A stretch of DNA of 53,188 nucleotides from a virus (IMGVR_UViG_3300032236_000387:1-53188), one strand, 5' to 3'. Counted from the stretch's first letter, positions 46,785-52,894 are shown. The notes: generated by a model from the sequence alone, not told the origin. Numbers and translations: made by a program.

Positions 46785-47053
46785 AATGGAAAACCGAAAG
46801 GCCAAATCGCAATCAATTGTGGGGCATGAGTCCAAGTCAGTTTAAGACAATGCTCAAACGGAAAGGTTACAAAGTTGACCGTGATTTTTTCAAGCAGGCT
46901 GCTGTTGCACACAAAAACAACAGGGCGTATCGGTTTAGGTATTGGTCTTTTCCAGAGTTTTTTGTTGACGTTTCCTGCCCGTTAAATGAATTTGACCGAT
47001 GGGCAAATAGCACTGACCGCGTTTTAACCTTTAACGATTGGATTGAATTATGA
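46781..47053 (+). CDS. small basic/aromatic protein, 90 aa
   Basis: ATGA overlap at both ends. Rich in Lys, Arg, Phe and Trp (WGMSPSQFKTMLKRKGYKV; AYRFRYWSFPEFFVDVSC), globular with a probable helix-strand pattern. No motif recognised. Its A/T-richer codons differ from the helicase gene. Confidence 0.6.
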   Translation: MKWKTERPNRNQLWGMSPSQFKTMLKRKGYKVDRDFFKQAAVAHKNNRAYRFRYWSFPEFFVDVSCPLNEFDRWANSTDRVLTFNDWIEL

Positions 47054-47457
47054 CCGACCGCGAACTAATGCAACAGGCGCTGGAAAATATTTGCGGTGCG
47101 AAACTGTGCGAAATCAACAGCATGAGTAGCCGTAACGAAATGATTCGCCTGTTGGATAAATCCATCACCGCCCTGCGCGATAGGCTGGCGCAGCCAGAGC
47201 AGGATCCGTTTGAATATTGGAACGCCGTCGAGGGCTGGGTAAAGATTGACGAAGTGCGTGAACACTTTAAGTCTGTCAATTGCGGAACTATTTACAAAAA
47301 ACCCGGAGAAGGCCGGGTTCCCCTTTACGCCGCCCCACCACAGCGCCCGTGGGTCGGGCTGACGGATGAGGACAGACAAGCATTGGCGGCAGAGCAACAC
47401 AGTTGGGAATGCTTATGTTCTGCGGTTGAGGCAAAACTTAAGGAGAAGAACACATGA
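47050..47457 (+). CDS. composite small phage protein with PLYAAPP motif, 135 aa
   Basis: N-terminal helices (DRELMQQALENICG) then VPLYAAPPQRPWVGLTDED, a linker found in many phage proteins of unknown role. It ends AKLKEKNT, encoded by a junction sequence shared with the next genes. The parts look modular, as if assembled from exchangeable blocks. ATGA overlaps on both sides. Confidence 0.65.
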   Translation: MTDRELMQQALENICGAKLCEINSMSSRNEMIRLLDKSITALRDRLAQPEQDPFEYWNAVEGWVKIDEVREHFKSVNCGTIYKKPGEGRVPLYAAPPQRPWVGLTDEDRQALAAEQHSWECLCSAVEAKLKEKNT

Positions 47458-47702
47458 ACTGGTTTCCTGAACACAAATGCGGGTTGTATTTGAACCACAA
47501 TGAACATCGAGACGTATATGAAACGGTTGAAGAATATTATGAAGCCGAAGACTTTATCTCCCCCGAGGAAAGGAACAAAGCCATAGCAGAGGACAACGTA
47601 TGGGTTTTGCAGTGGTATCCCAACACACCTATCGGGTTTAACCGCATGGCCGCTTCTACATTGGAGGCCATCAAAGCCAAACTCAAGGAGAAGAACGCGT
47701 GA
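47454..47702 (+). CDS. small acidic protein, 82 aa
   Basis: Starts NWFPEHKCGLYLNHNEHRD and has an acidic middle (YETVEEYYEAEDFISPEERN), ending AKLKEKNA. The stop is followed in frame overlap (GTGA) by a GTG start. No known family. Shares the AAGGAGAAGAAC junction sequence with its neighbours. Confidence 0.6.
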   Translation: MNWFPEHKCGLYLNHNEHRDVYETVEEYYEAEDFISPEERNKAIAEDNVWVLQWYPNTPIGFNRMAASTLEAIKAKLKEKNA

Positions 47703-47827
47703 AAACGATAGTCTGTATTTTTGTTTGGCTGCTAGTGCCAGTCGCTTTCGTTTCGGTTTGTTATGACGTAGCAAAAGAGTTTGTTGAACAAAAACTCAGT
47801 ACCATGCTCAAGGAGAAGAACACATGA
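47699..47827 (+). CDS. small single-pass membrane protein, 42 aa
   Basis: GTG at 47699 overlaps the previous TGA, with AAGGAGAAGAACGC as ribosome site. Residues about 4-24 (IVCIFVWLLVPVAFVSVCY) form one membrane helix, and the protein ends with STMLKEKNT, again on the shared junction. Very short, but coupling and the ribosome site make it credible. Confidence 0.55.
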   Translation: MKTIVCIFVWLLVPVAFVSVCYDVAKEFVEQKLSTMLKEKNT

Positions 47828-47994
47828 GAACTAAACAAGAAATTAAACACGAACTTCTAGAATTGTACGGTGCAAACGAAGCTTTAGGCTTGGTGGCAAA
47901 TATGATTCATGAGGAATGCATGGAAAAGATGAAACGGATGTTTATGTTGAATCAAATGCTTAAAGAGATGGATGATGAGGAGAAGAGCACATGA
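47824..47994 (+). CDS. small helical protein, 56 aa
   Basis: ATGA overlap with the previous stop, preceded by the AAGGAGAAGAACAC junction. Product RTKQEIKHELLELYGANEAL onward is all helical and charged, Met-rich in the second half. Ends with ATGA overlap into the next gene. Unknown function. Confidence 0.55.
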   Translation: MRTKQEIKHELLELYGANEALGLVANMIHEECMEKMKRMFMLNQMLKEMDDEEKST

Positions 47995-48161
47995 TAGTTA
48001 ACGGAAAAATTGTCCCAGATTGGGATAAGTCAAAAATATCAACAGGTTACCAACGTCCTGCTCAATTTAAAATGGTGACTTGGGATATGGGCCGGTTGCA
48101 AGGCTGGTTGTTAGGTCAGAACAAGTTAAAGCGTTCGTTTTTTGAAAGGATTATTCGATGA
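47991..48161 (+). CDS. small basic protein, 56 aa
   Basis: ATGA overlap; GAGGAGAAGAGCAC supplies the ribosome site. Product IVNGKIVPDWDKSKISTGYQ onward is basic and ends FFERIIR. No motif. Overlaps the next gene by ATGA. Codon composition is A/T-rich like its neighbours. Confidence 0.5.
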   Translation: MIVNGKIVPDWDKSKISTGYQRPAQFKMVTWDMGRLQGWLLGQNKLKRSFFERIIR

Positions 48162-48340
48162 AACTCGTAATTGCTGAAGGTGCTTTTGATTCGTTTGAGG
48201 GCACGCAGGAGGAATTGGATGCATTGATCGCCAAGATTCAAGAGATGATCAATCAACCTGATTTTGAATCTAAAAGCACGCCGCTAACTGAAGAGGAAAG
48301 TCAGGTTATATTGCGTCGTCACCACAATTTAAGATCATGA
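48158..48340 (+). CDS. small acidic protein, 60 aa
   Basis: ATG at 48158 in an ATGA overlap with the previous stop. The N-terminal strand (KLVIAEGAFDSFEGTQEELD) and a helix (DALIAKIQEMI) give a small alpha/beta unit. It ends LRRHHNLRS and overlaps the next gene by ATGA. Function unknown. Confidence 0.55.
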   Translation: MKLVIAEGAFDSFEGTQEELDALIAKIQEMINQPDFESKSTPLTEEESQVILRRHHNLRS

Positions 48341-48591
48341 GTGATGACAAACCTTTCATTATTTCTTTTAAAGAGCCATATCTCAGTGACTGGGATATGA
48401 GGAAAGCGAAACATAGTGAAGTGACAAAAATTATCAACGTCGCCGGAGTAGACGAAGAACGAAAAATGAAACTAGTGAAAGTCCGGATTCACAACAACAT
48501 TTTCAAGGCGTATGTTGATTGTGTGACGGGTAGCTTGTATATCCCCAAAACCGGGGTTTGTTTGTCGAGCACACAACTATTCATGAGGTGA
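48337..48591 (+). CDS. small protein, 84 aa
   Basis: ATGA overlap with its predecessor. Mixed alpha/beta with basic stretches (SDWDMRKAKHSEVTKIIN; MKLVKVRIHNNIFKAYVDC). No recognised motif. It precedes the primase-like gene by one base and is probably translated with it. Confidence 0.55.
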   Translation: MSDDKPFIISFKEPYLSDWDMRKAKHSEVTKIINVAGVDEERKMKLVKVRIHNNIFKAYVDCVTGSLYIPKTGVCLSSTQLFMR

Positions 48592-48592
48592 T

Positions 48593-49459
48593 ATGGACTT
48601 CATCGATTTTGCGAGGAGCCATGGGTTACAGATCACGGCCCTGTACCCATCGGAAAAAATCAAACGCTGCGGGACCACACTGAAGCCGCGGTCGGACAAT
48701 GGCGCGTATTTTTGGGATGGGACTCGGGGATGGATCATGGACTGGTCGGGAGAGGCCAAGGTGGTCTGGTACTCAGATTCCAAACCATGGACAGAGGCAG
48801 ACAAGCAGGCATGGCGCGACCGCAGACGCGCTCAATCCACTGAGCAGAGCAAACGGTACGAGGAGGCCGGTAAACGGGCGCAGGAGACGCTACAGCGTGC
48901 CCAGATGGCCGATCACAACTACTTCGAGTACAAGGGTCTGAAAGGGACTCAGGGGCTGGTGATTGGTGATGCATTGTTGATCCCGATGAGGAATGTTCAC
49001 ACGAACGCTTTGCAGGGCTACCAGCGAATCGTGTGGGTTCCGCATGAGTTGAAGTACGAAAAGAAGATGCTGCCGGGTATGAGGGCGCGTCATGCGGTTC
49101 ACTACCTCGGTGGCCGATCCAGCGAGTACTGGTTGGTGGAAGGATACGTTACCGGGTTAAGTCTTCACGCTGCCCTAAGAAGCTGCGGGTCGAAGGCATC
49201 GGTGATTGTGTGCTTCTCGGCGAACAACTTGATTCAGGTGGCCGGTCAGTTGAATGGTCAGGTCTTTGTGTTTGCGGACAACGACAAGTCGCAGACCGGG
49301 CAACAGGCTGCAGAGCAGACCGGACGACCTTGGACCATGGCGGACGAGGAAGGATTCGACGCCAATGATTTACACGTTAAAAGCGGGTTGTTTGCGGTGG
49401 TGAAAAAAATCATGGAACTGAAGAAAAAGCACTTGACGGAGGTATCAAGGGCCGCTTAA
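48593..49459 (+). CDS. Toprim-domain primase-like protein, 288 aa
   Basis: The C-terminal half has a Toprim plan: WLVEGYVTGLSLHAALR with the conserved Glu, and VFVFADNDKSQTG with the D-x-D pair. Before it, LLIPMRN and GYQRIVW segments fit the primase-like phage family that binds an RNA-primer template. The N-terminal about 60 residues (DFARSHGLQITALYPSEKIK) look like the start of phage primase-helicases, but no helicase domain follows. Probably works with the DEAH helicase upstream. A structured RNA region follows. Confidence 0.75.
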   Translation: MDFIDFARSHGLQITALYPSEKIKRCGTTLKPRSDNGAYFWDGTRGWIMDWSGEAKVVWYSDSKPWTEADKQAWRDRRRAQSTEQSKRYEEAGKRAQETLQRAQMADHNYFEYKGLKGTQGLVIGDALLIPMRNVHTNALQGYQRIVWVPHELKYEKKMLPGMRARHAVHYLGGRSSEYWLVEGYVTGLSLHAALRSCGSKASVIVCFSANNLIQVAGQLNGQVFVFADNDKSQTGQQAAEQTGRPWTMADEEGFDANDLHVKSGLFAVVKKIMELKKKHLTEVSRAA

Positions 49460-49462
49460 AGT
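49433..49462 (+). promoter_or_regulatory. possible promoter for the structured RNA
   Basis: TTGACG (49433-49438), 18-base spacer, TAAAGT (49457-49462), overlapping the end of the primase-like gene. The -35 is good and the -10 mediocre. Start would be near 49470, giving a transcript of about 120 bases ending at the T-run at 49585-49592. Confidence 0.4.
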
Positions 49463-49469
49463 CCGCACA

Positions 49470-49592
49470 TCGATGGCTGGAACCCATTGAGAAAGAGCAG
49501 TTAAGCCTGATCCCGACCCCGGAAGGGGTGCCTCAGAAGCCACAAGTTTCTGGGTGGTTCCACCGGGGTCAGACTTAACTGCTCTTTTTTTT
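49470..49592 (+). ncRNA. predicted structured small RNA, cloverleaf-like
   Basis: AAAGAGCAGTTAAG (49492-49505) pairs perfectly with CTTAACTGCTCTTT (49574-49587). After one mismatch, CTGATCCC (49507-49514) pairs with GGGGTCAG (49565-49572). Inside lie three hairpins: ACCCC-GGAA-GGGGT (49516-49529), CAGAA/TTCTG (49534-49538/49548-49552) and GGTG-GTTC-CACC (49553-49564). This four-way junction ends in T8 (49585-49592), an intrinsic terminator. No protein frame is plausible here. Function unknown; it does not look like tRNA, tmRNA or a riboswitch I know. Confidence 0.65.
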
Positions 49593-49841
49593 ATCCCGCT
49601 GAGTTGGACGCGCACTGGCAGTAGCGACTCAGGGACACCCCTACTACGGGAAAGATGCTGAGACAGGGGAAAGGGTGGCGAAGATAGCGCCCTTGCATCG
49701 AACGGCTGTCGGGTCATGTGGCTCCGAGGAGAACATGAGAAGGCAGATCTAGGAGGGCTAGGTCTGTCCACCAAAGAGAACAGTGAAGAGAAGTGATTGA
49801 AAGTAATTGACAGTAATTGGGCCGAGCGCCCATTTTTTTTT
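49593..49841 (+). ncRNA. second predicted structured RNA region
   Basis: No protein-coding frame is convincing. Strong local hairpins are visible: CAGATCTAG (49744-49752) with CTAGGTCTG (49758-49766), 9 bp; TCATGT/ACATGA (about 49716-49739) enclosing CTCC/GGAG; AAGGG/CCCTT near 49678-49703; and CTCAG/CTGAG near 49630-49660. The region ends with a hairpin and T9. I cannot tell whether it is one RNA, a leader of the next gene, or both. Confidence 0.45.
49818..49841 (+). terminator. intrinsic terminator ending the RNA region
   Basis: TGGGC (49818-49822), loop CGAGC, GCCCA (49828-49832), then nine T (49833-49841). It lies just upstream of the shared promoter-like motif at 49858, so it separates the RNA region from the oxygenase operon. 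Confidence 0.8.
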
Positions 49842-49857
49842 ACTGAAACCCAAACTT

Positions 49858-49871
49858 TGTGTTAGACTGTG
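49858..49871 (+). promoter_or_regulatory. shared regulatory motif before oxygenase operon
   Basis: TGTGTTAGACTGTG is identical to the motif at 43516-43529 ahead of the Cro-like gene. It contains GTTAGA, the right half of the early-promoter operator, and an extended -10-like TGTTAGACT. A clear -35 is missing. It probably places the oxygenase operon under the same regulator as the Cro-like gene. Confidence 0.55.
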
Positions 49872-49889
49872 GTGATCAAAGGAGAGATC

Positions 49890-50540
49890 ATGTCGGACAC
49901 ACTTGAGGAATTTCACTACTTCACGTCGCCGGTTTACGCGGTCAAGAAACCTGAGTTTCTGGACGTTCTGAGGGCTGTGTCGGCCAAGTACTTGGCGAAA
50001 TCCAAGGCCAGAAAGAAAACGACCAAGCCGATCACGGTGATGACGGGGAATTTTGCGACTGATCCCGCGGTGGCTGCGTTTGCCCAGTATGTCTCGCAGA
50101 GCAGTTGGAACATTCTGAACGCGCAGGGATATGCGGCGGACGACGTGGTGACGTACTTCAAAGAGATGTGGTGTCAGGAACATAATTTTATGAGCCATCT
50201 TGATCCGCACTTCCATGGGGAGGGTGCCCAGATGGCTGCGTTTTATTTTCTGGATGTGCCGATCAAGAGTGCGAAGCTTTTGATCCATGATCCGCGGGAT
50301 GCCAAGATCATGGCGTCGTTGCCTGAGAAGAATCCCAAAGTTGTGTCGCCTGCCGCGCACAAGGTTGTCCTGACGCCGCAGGAGGGTACTCTGGTGATAT
50401 TCAATTCGTGGATGACGCACTCGATTTCCCGGCATCTGAACCGAGAGAAATCGATGCGGTTCATCCACATGAACCTTGGCGTTGCTCCCGCGGTGAAGCA
50501 GCGCAAAACCGTCAAAGAGCCATCAGTGGAGATCATATGA
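49890..50540 (+). CDS. putative 2OG-Fe(II) oxygenase, paralogue 2, 216 aa
   Basis: I choose ATG 49890 (ribosome site AAAGGAGAGATC), which gives exactly the length of the paralogue at 27456. The motifs align: DPH107-F-H109-GEGAQMAAFYFL, then LLIHDPRDAK, and H177 in WMTHSISRHL followed by RFIHMNLGV. It should bind Fe(II) and 2-oxoglutarate in a PF13759-type fold. Unlike paralogue 1 it is in the early/regulatory half of the genome, so the two copies may act at different infection stages. Substrate unknown. Confidence 0.75.
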   Translation: MSDTLEEFHYFTSPVYAVKKPEFLDVLRAVSAKYLAKSKARKKTTKPITVMTGNFATDPAVAAFAQYVSQSSWNILNAQGYAADDVVTYFKEMWCQEHNFMSHLDPHFHGEGAQMAAFYFLDVPIKSAKLLIHDPRDAKIMASLPEKNPKVVSPAAHKVVLTPQEGTLVIFNSWMTHSISRHLNREKSMRFIHMNLGVAPAVKQRKTVKEPSVEII

Positions 50541-50785
50541 AGTTTCGGATTCGATTCAATAAGTCTCGCGGTCAAGAGGGTCGAGGAACGGTTGATCACG
50601 TCTGGAGAGTGTTCGCCGATGAAAAAGAGTACTTGGCCAAACACGTTGTGTTGGAGGTCAAGTCGAGAAGTGAGAAGCAGGAAGGATCGGAGGATTGGAA
50701 CATCACCTGCGAGGGCGAAATGAGCATTGACCGTGCGACTTCGACGATTACGATTGGGGAGGTGTATGACGCGGTACTTAAATGA
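50537..50785 (+). CDS. small phage protein, 82 aa
   Basis: ATG at 50537 in an ATGA overlap with the oxygenase gene. Beta-rich (KFRIRFNKSRGQEGRGTVDH; WRVFADEKEYLAKHVVLEV) with conserved-looking ICEGE-like end (NITCEGEMSID). I know similar small proteins in replication regions of betaproteobacterial phages, function unknown. Overlaps the next gene by 20 bases. Confidence 0.6.
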   Translation: MKFRIRFNKSRGQEGRGTVDHVWRVFADEKEYLAKHVVLEVKSRSEKQEGSEDWNITCEGEMSIDRATSTITIGEVYDAVLK

Positions 50786-51074
50786 AGAGGAGTTCAACAA
50801 AGCGTGGGAAACCCATCTCCGGCGCAGGAATGCGTTTATTCGAGAGGGTCTAGATGAAGTAGATGCGTGGAATCTGTCGGAGCAGATGTTCGACCGAGAC
50901 ATGGAGATCGAGGGGAACGATCTGCAGGGTGGCCAGTTGAGAGTGTGTTTTGAGTGCAAGAACTACAAGAAAGGTCTATGTCAGGCGATCAGGAATTCGA
51001 AGGGTGATCCTACGGTGCCCAACAAGTTTGTCTTACAAAAATGTGATTTTTTTATGCTGAGGGGAAGCAAATGA
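50766..51074 (+). CDS. small cysteine-containing protein, 102 aa
   Basis: ATG at 50766 with GGGGAGGTGT upstream; a longer upstream start is less likely because it would overlap the previous gene much more. The C-terminal part has CFECKNYKKGLCQ and a later KCDFF, a four-Cys set that may hold zinc. N-terminus helical (EEEFNKAWETHLRRRNAF). ATGA overlap with the RuvC-like gene. Confidence 0.6.
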   Translation: MTRYLNEEEFNKAWETHLRRRNAFIREGLDEVDAWNLSEQMFDRDMEIEGNDLQGGQLRVCFECKNYKKGLCQAIRNSKGDPTVPNKFVLQKCDFFMLRGSK

Positions 51075-51523
51075 TTTTAGGGATTGATCCCGGCGCATCC
51101 GGGGCGCTGGTGCTACTGAATGTTGATGGCACGCCCATTGAATGGATGCGGATGCCGACCATGATCGTGGGGCGCTCCACGCGGGTGAACGCGGCAGCGT
51201 TAGCGAGGTTTCTCGATGACTACCACATCAAGACCGCGTATCTGGAGAACGTCCACTCGATGCCGAAGCAGGGTGTTGCTTCGTCATTCAATTTTGGGCA
51301 CGCCTGCGGGGTCATAGAAGGCGTTCTAGGCGCGTTAGTCATCCCGGTGAGGCTAGTGACCCCACAGAAGTGGAAACGCGCTGCAGGGCTGATTGGGGCC
51401 GATAAGGACGCATCCAGAGTAAAGGCCATTCAAGTGTGGCCATTCTGGTCTGAGTTGGACAAGATCGGTGAGGGGCAGGCGTATGCCGATGCCGCGTTGA
51501 TTGCGAGGTTCGGCGATGCATGA
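51071..51523 (+). CDS. RuvC-like Holliday junction resolvase, 150 aa
   Basis: RNase H-fold nuclease: GIDPGASGA with D6, YLENVHSMP with E59, and AYADAALIARFG with D140, the usual acidic set. SSFNFGHACGVIEG is the typical central helix of phage RuvC-type resolvases. It would cut branched DNA before packaging or recombination. It lies in a coupled cluster with an HNH nuclease, separated by one small gene. Confidence 0.85.
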   Translation: MILGIDPGASGALVLLNVDGTPIEWMRMPTMIVGRSTRVNAAALARFLDDYHIKTAYLENVHSMPKQGVASSFNFGHACGVIEGVLGALVIPVRLVTPQKWKRAAGLIGADKDASRVKAIQVWPFWSELDKIGEGQAYADAALIARFGDA

Positions 51524-51851
51524 CATCAACGCAGCCGTCGATTATCTGTATACCCACGGGCGCAAGTACGCCGAGGCGAAGGCCCATCGGGTGTATCTCG
51601 AAGAATATCGAAAGTCGCAAAAAGCGATGCTGATGAAGCAGGCCATGACATCGGGCGTTGCGAAGACTGCGGTGGCCGCGGAGATCGAAGCGTATTCCGA
51701 TCCGGTGTACATCGAGGTGCTAAAGGGTCTAGAAGCGTCTGTAGAGGCCGAGGAAGCCCTGCGATGGGGTTTGGTATCGGCACAGGCAAGAATCGACGTA
51801 TGGCGCTCTACAGAGGCGTCCAACCGGGTTATGGATAAGGCGGTGGCATGA
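51516..51851 (+). CDS. helical phage protein, 111 aa
   Basis: ATG at 51516 overlaps the RuvC-like gene by 8 bases. All-helical with YAEAKAHRVYLEEYRKSQKA and DPVYIEVLKGLEASVEAEEA, closing with AQARIDVWRSTEAS. This matches a family of small proteins found next to RuvC or recombinase genes in phages; the role is unknown, perhaps DNA-end binding. Confidence 0.65.
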   Translation: MHDINAAVDYLYTHGRKYAEAKAHRVYLEEYRKSQKAMLMKQAMTSGVAKTAVAAEIEAYSDPVYIEVLKGLEASVEAEEALRWGLVSAQARIDVWRSTEASNRVMDKAVA

Positions 51852-52111
51852 ACGGGAAATACTCGCAGGCGGAGCGTGACTGGGTGCAGAAAGTGAAAGA
51901 GCTGCCGTGCTCTGTCTGTGCCCAGCCGGGTCCAAGCGATGCACACCACATCAAGCAGGGGCTGCACTACACGGTAGTGGCCCTGTGCAAGTCCTGCCAC
52001 CAAGGCTCGAAGATGGGCTGGCACGGCGAGAAAGTGGCGTGGCGTCTGGCTAAGATGGAAGAGATCGATGCCCTGAACGAGACGATCAAGAACATCCATC
52101 GAACGATGTAG
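51848..52111 (+). CDS. HNH/Ref-like nuclease, 87 aa
   Basis: C21-S-V-C24, then DAHH (H33, H34), HYTVVALCKSCH (C47, C50, H51) and WHGEKVAWRL form a beta-beta-alpha HNH zinc finger. The size and layout resemble the RecA-dependent Ref-type nuclease or small phage HNH enzymes. ATGA overlap with its predecessor. It may nick DNA in recombination or packaging with the RuvC-like enzyme. Confidence 0.75.
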   Translation: MNGKYSQAERDWVQKVKELPCSVCAQPGPSDAHHIKQGLHYTVVALCKSCHQGSKMGWHGEKVAWRLAKMEEIDALNETIKNIHRTM

Positions 52112-52134
52112 GGTTTGTCCCTATAAGATTTTTT
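52109..52134 (+). terminator. weak intrinsic terminator after nuclease cluster
   Basis: TAGGG (52109-52113), loop TTTGT, CCCTA (52119-52123), then TAAGATTTTTT. The stem is only 5 bp. It overlaps the stop codon of the HNH gene and precedes promoter P3. The same stem-loop occurs at 621 before promoter P1. Confidence 0.5.
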
Positions 52135-52144
52135 CACAACACGC

Positions 52145-52172
52145 TTGACAGACTCTAACTAGATGTTAGATA
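52145..52172 (+). promoter_or_regulatory. early promoter P3 of the repeated family
   Basis: TTGACA (52145-52150), 16-base spacer, TAGATA (52167-52172), operator halves TCTAAC (52154-52159) and GTTAGA (52165-52170). The leader CACTGCACTAACGCAGGT matches P4 exactly, but the left flanking arm seen in P1 and P4 is absent. Drives the three small genes from 52214. Confidence 0.8.
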
Positions 52173-52213
52173 CTCTCCTCACTGCACTAACGCAGGTTAA
52201 CAAGGAGAGCGAA

Positions 52214-52531
52214 ATGACTGAAGTTCAAGCCACCATCCAGACCCTCGCAACCATCGAGTCGCTGGGTTCCGACATCGACGCACTGTATGTGCTCGACCAG
52301 CAGGCCAAAGCACTTGCAGAGCAAGTCAAGGCCATGAAAGACGCCATTGCCAACAAGTACGGCGAGGGCGAGCACAAGGGCGAGCTGCACAGCGTGTCTG
52401 TCAAGCTGGTCGCTGTAGCAGGCACCGTTGACTACGCCAAGCTGTGCGTGGCCTACGGCATCCAAAAGGATGTGCTCGATACCTTCCGCAAGGATGGCCG
52501 CGCTGACATCCGCGTCACCCCAGCCAAGTAA
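52214..52531 (+). CDS. early small protein, 105 aa, conserved in phages
   Basis: ATG at 52214 after AACAAGGAGAGCGAA. N-terminal coiled coil (LYVLDQQAKALAEQVKAMKD) then GEGEHKGELHSVSVKLVAV and a C-terminal RADIRVTP. Similar proteins with a helix followed by a small beta domain are common in early regions of phages, possibly DNA-binding or nuclease-inhibitor-like. Directly behind promoter P3, so probably strongly expressed. Confidence 0.7.
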   Translation: MTEVQATIQTLATIESLGSDIDALYVLDQQAKALAEQVKAMKDAIANKYGEGEHKGELHSVSVKLVAVAGTVDYAKLCVAYGIQKDVLDTFRKDGRADIRVTPAK

Positions 52532-52544
52532 TCAGGGGGCCACG

Positions 52545-52739
52545 ATGAAATTCAAACTCAACGTGGCCCGTGATGTCGACATAGATGACGGGAGTGATCC
52601 GATTTATCTGCTGAACCTCCCGGCAGGCTGGAAATTCGACAACAGGGAAGGGCGCACAAAATCGTTCCTGACGATGAAAGCACTGCGTGAAGCAGTCAAA
52701 AACGACGTAATCCCCGATGGAGAGCAAAATGGAAAATGA
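52545..52739 (+). CDS. early small protein, 64 aa
   Basis: ATG at 52545 with AGGGGGCCACG as ribosome site, the G-tract being half of the GC hairpin seen elsewhere. Acidic-basic alternating sequence (KFKLNVARDVDIDDGSDPIY; SFLTMKALREAVKND), small alpha/beta. No family recognised. Overlaps the next gene by 11 bases. Confidence 0.6.
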   Translation: MKFKLNVARDVDIDDGSDPIYLLNLPAGWKFDNREGRTKSFLTMKALREAVKNDVIPDGEQNGK

Positions 52740-52887
52740 ATGGACACGAGGATTCGACGCAGGCGTTGCTTGCCTGCTGGACGAGATCGAACGGTACACC
52801 GAGCAACGTGAGTACGAGCCACGCATCGCCATGCCATTGCAGCGCCTGCTGGATCACCTGAAACAAGAGGCTAGGGAAACTACCTAG
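52729..52887 (+). CDS. small acidic protein, 52 aa
   Basis: ATG at 52729, inside the end of the previous gene, with TGGAGAGCAAA as ribosome site. Product ENEWTRGFDAGVACLLDEIE onward is helical and acidic. TAG at 52885 lies 8 bases before the left arm of the inverted repeat around promoter P4. Function unknown. Confidence 0.6.
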   Translation: MENEWTRGFDAGVACLLDEIERYTEQREYEPRIAMPLQRLLDHLKQEARETT

Positions 52888-52894
52888 AAAAAAA

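Noticed and set aside
49492-49592. A tRNA gene
   Set aside because: A cloverleaf can be drawn, but the acceptor-like stem is far too long, there is no anticodon loop of seven bases, and no GTTCRANNC T-loop; it ends in a terminator.
49445-49774. Minus-strand frame of 109 codons in the RNA region
   Set aside because: Starts without a ribosome site, crosses two hairpin structures and a terminator, and its composition (Pro, Ser, Arg-rich) looks like noncoding GC-rich sequence.
51071-52111. Integrase or lysogeny module near the nuclease cluster
   Set aside because: No tyrosine or serine recombinase motif; RuvC-like and HNH proteins explain the cluster. The Cro-like gene alone does not show a temperate life style.
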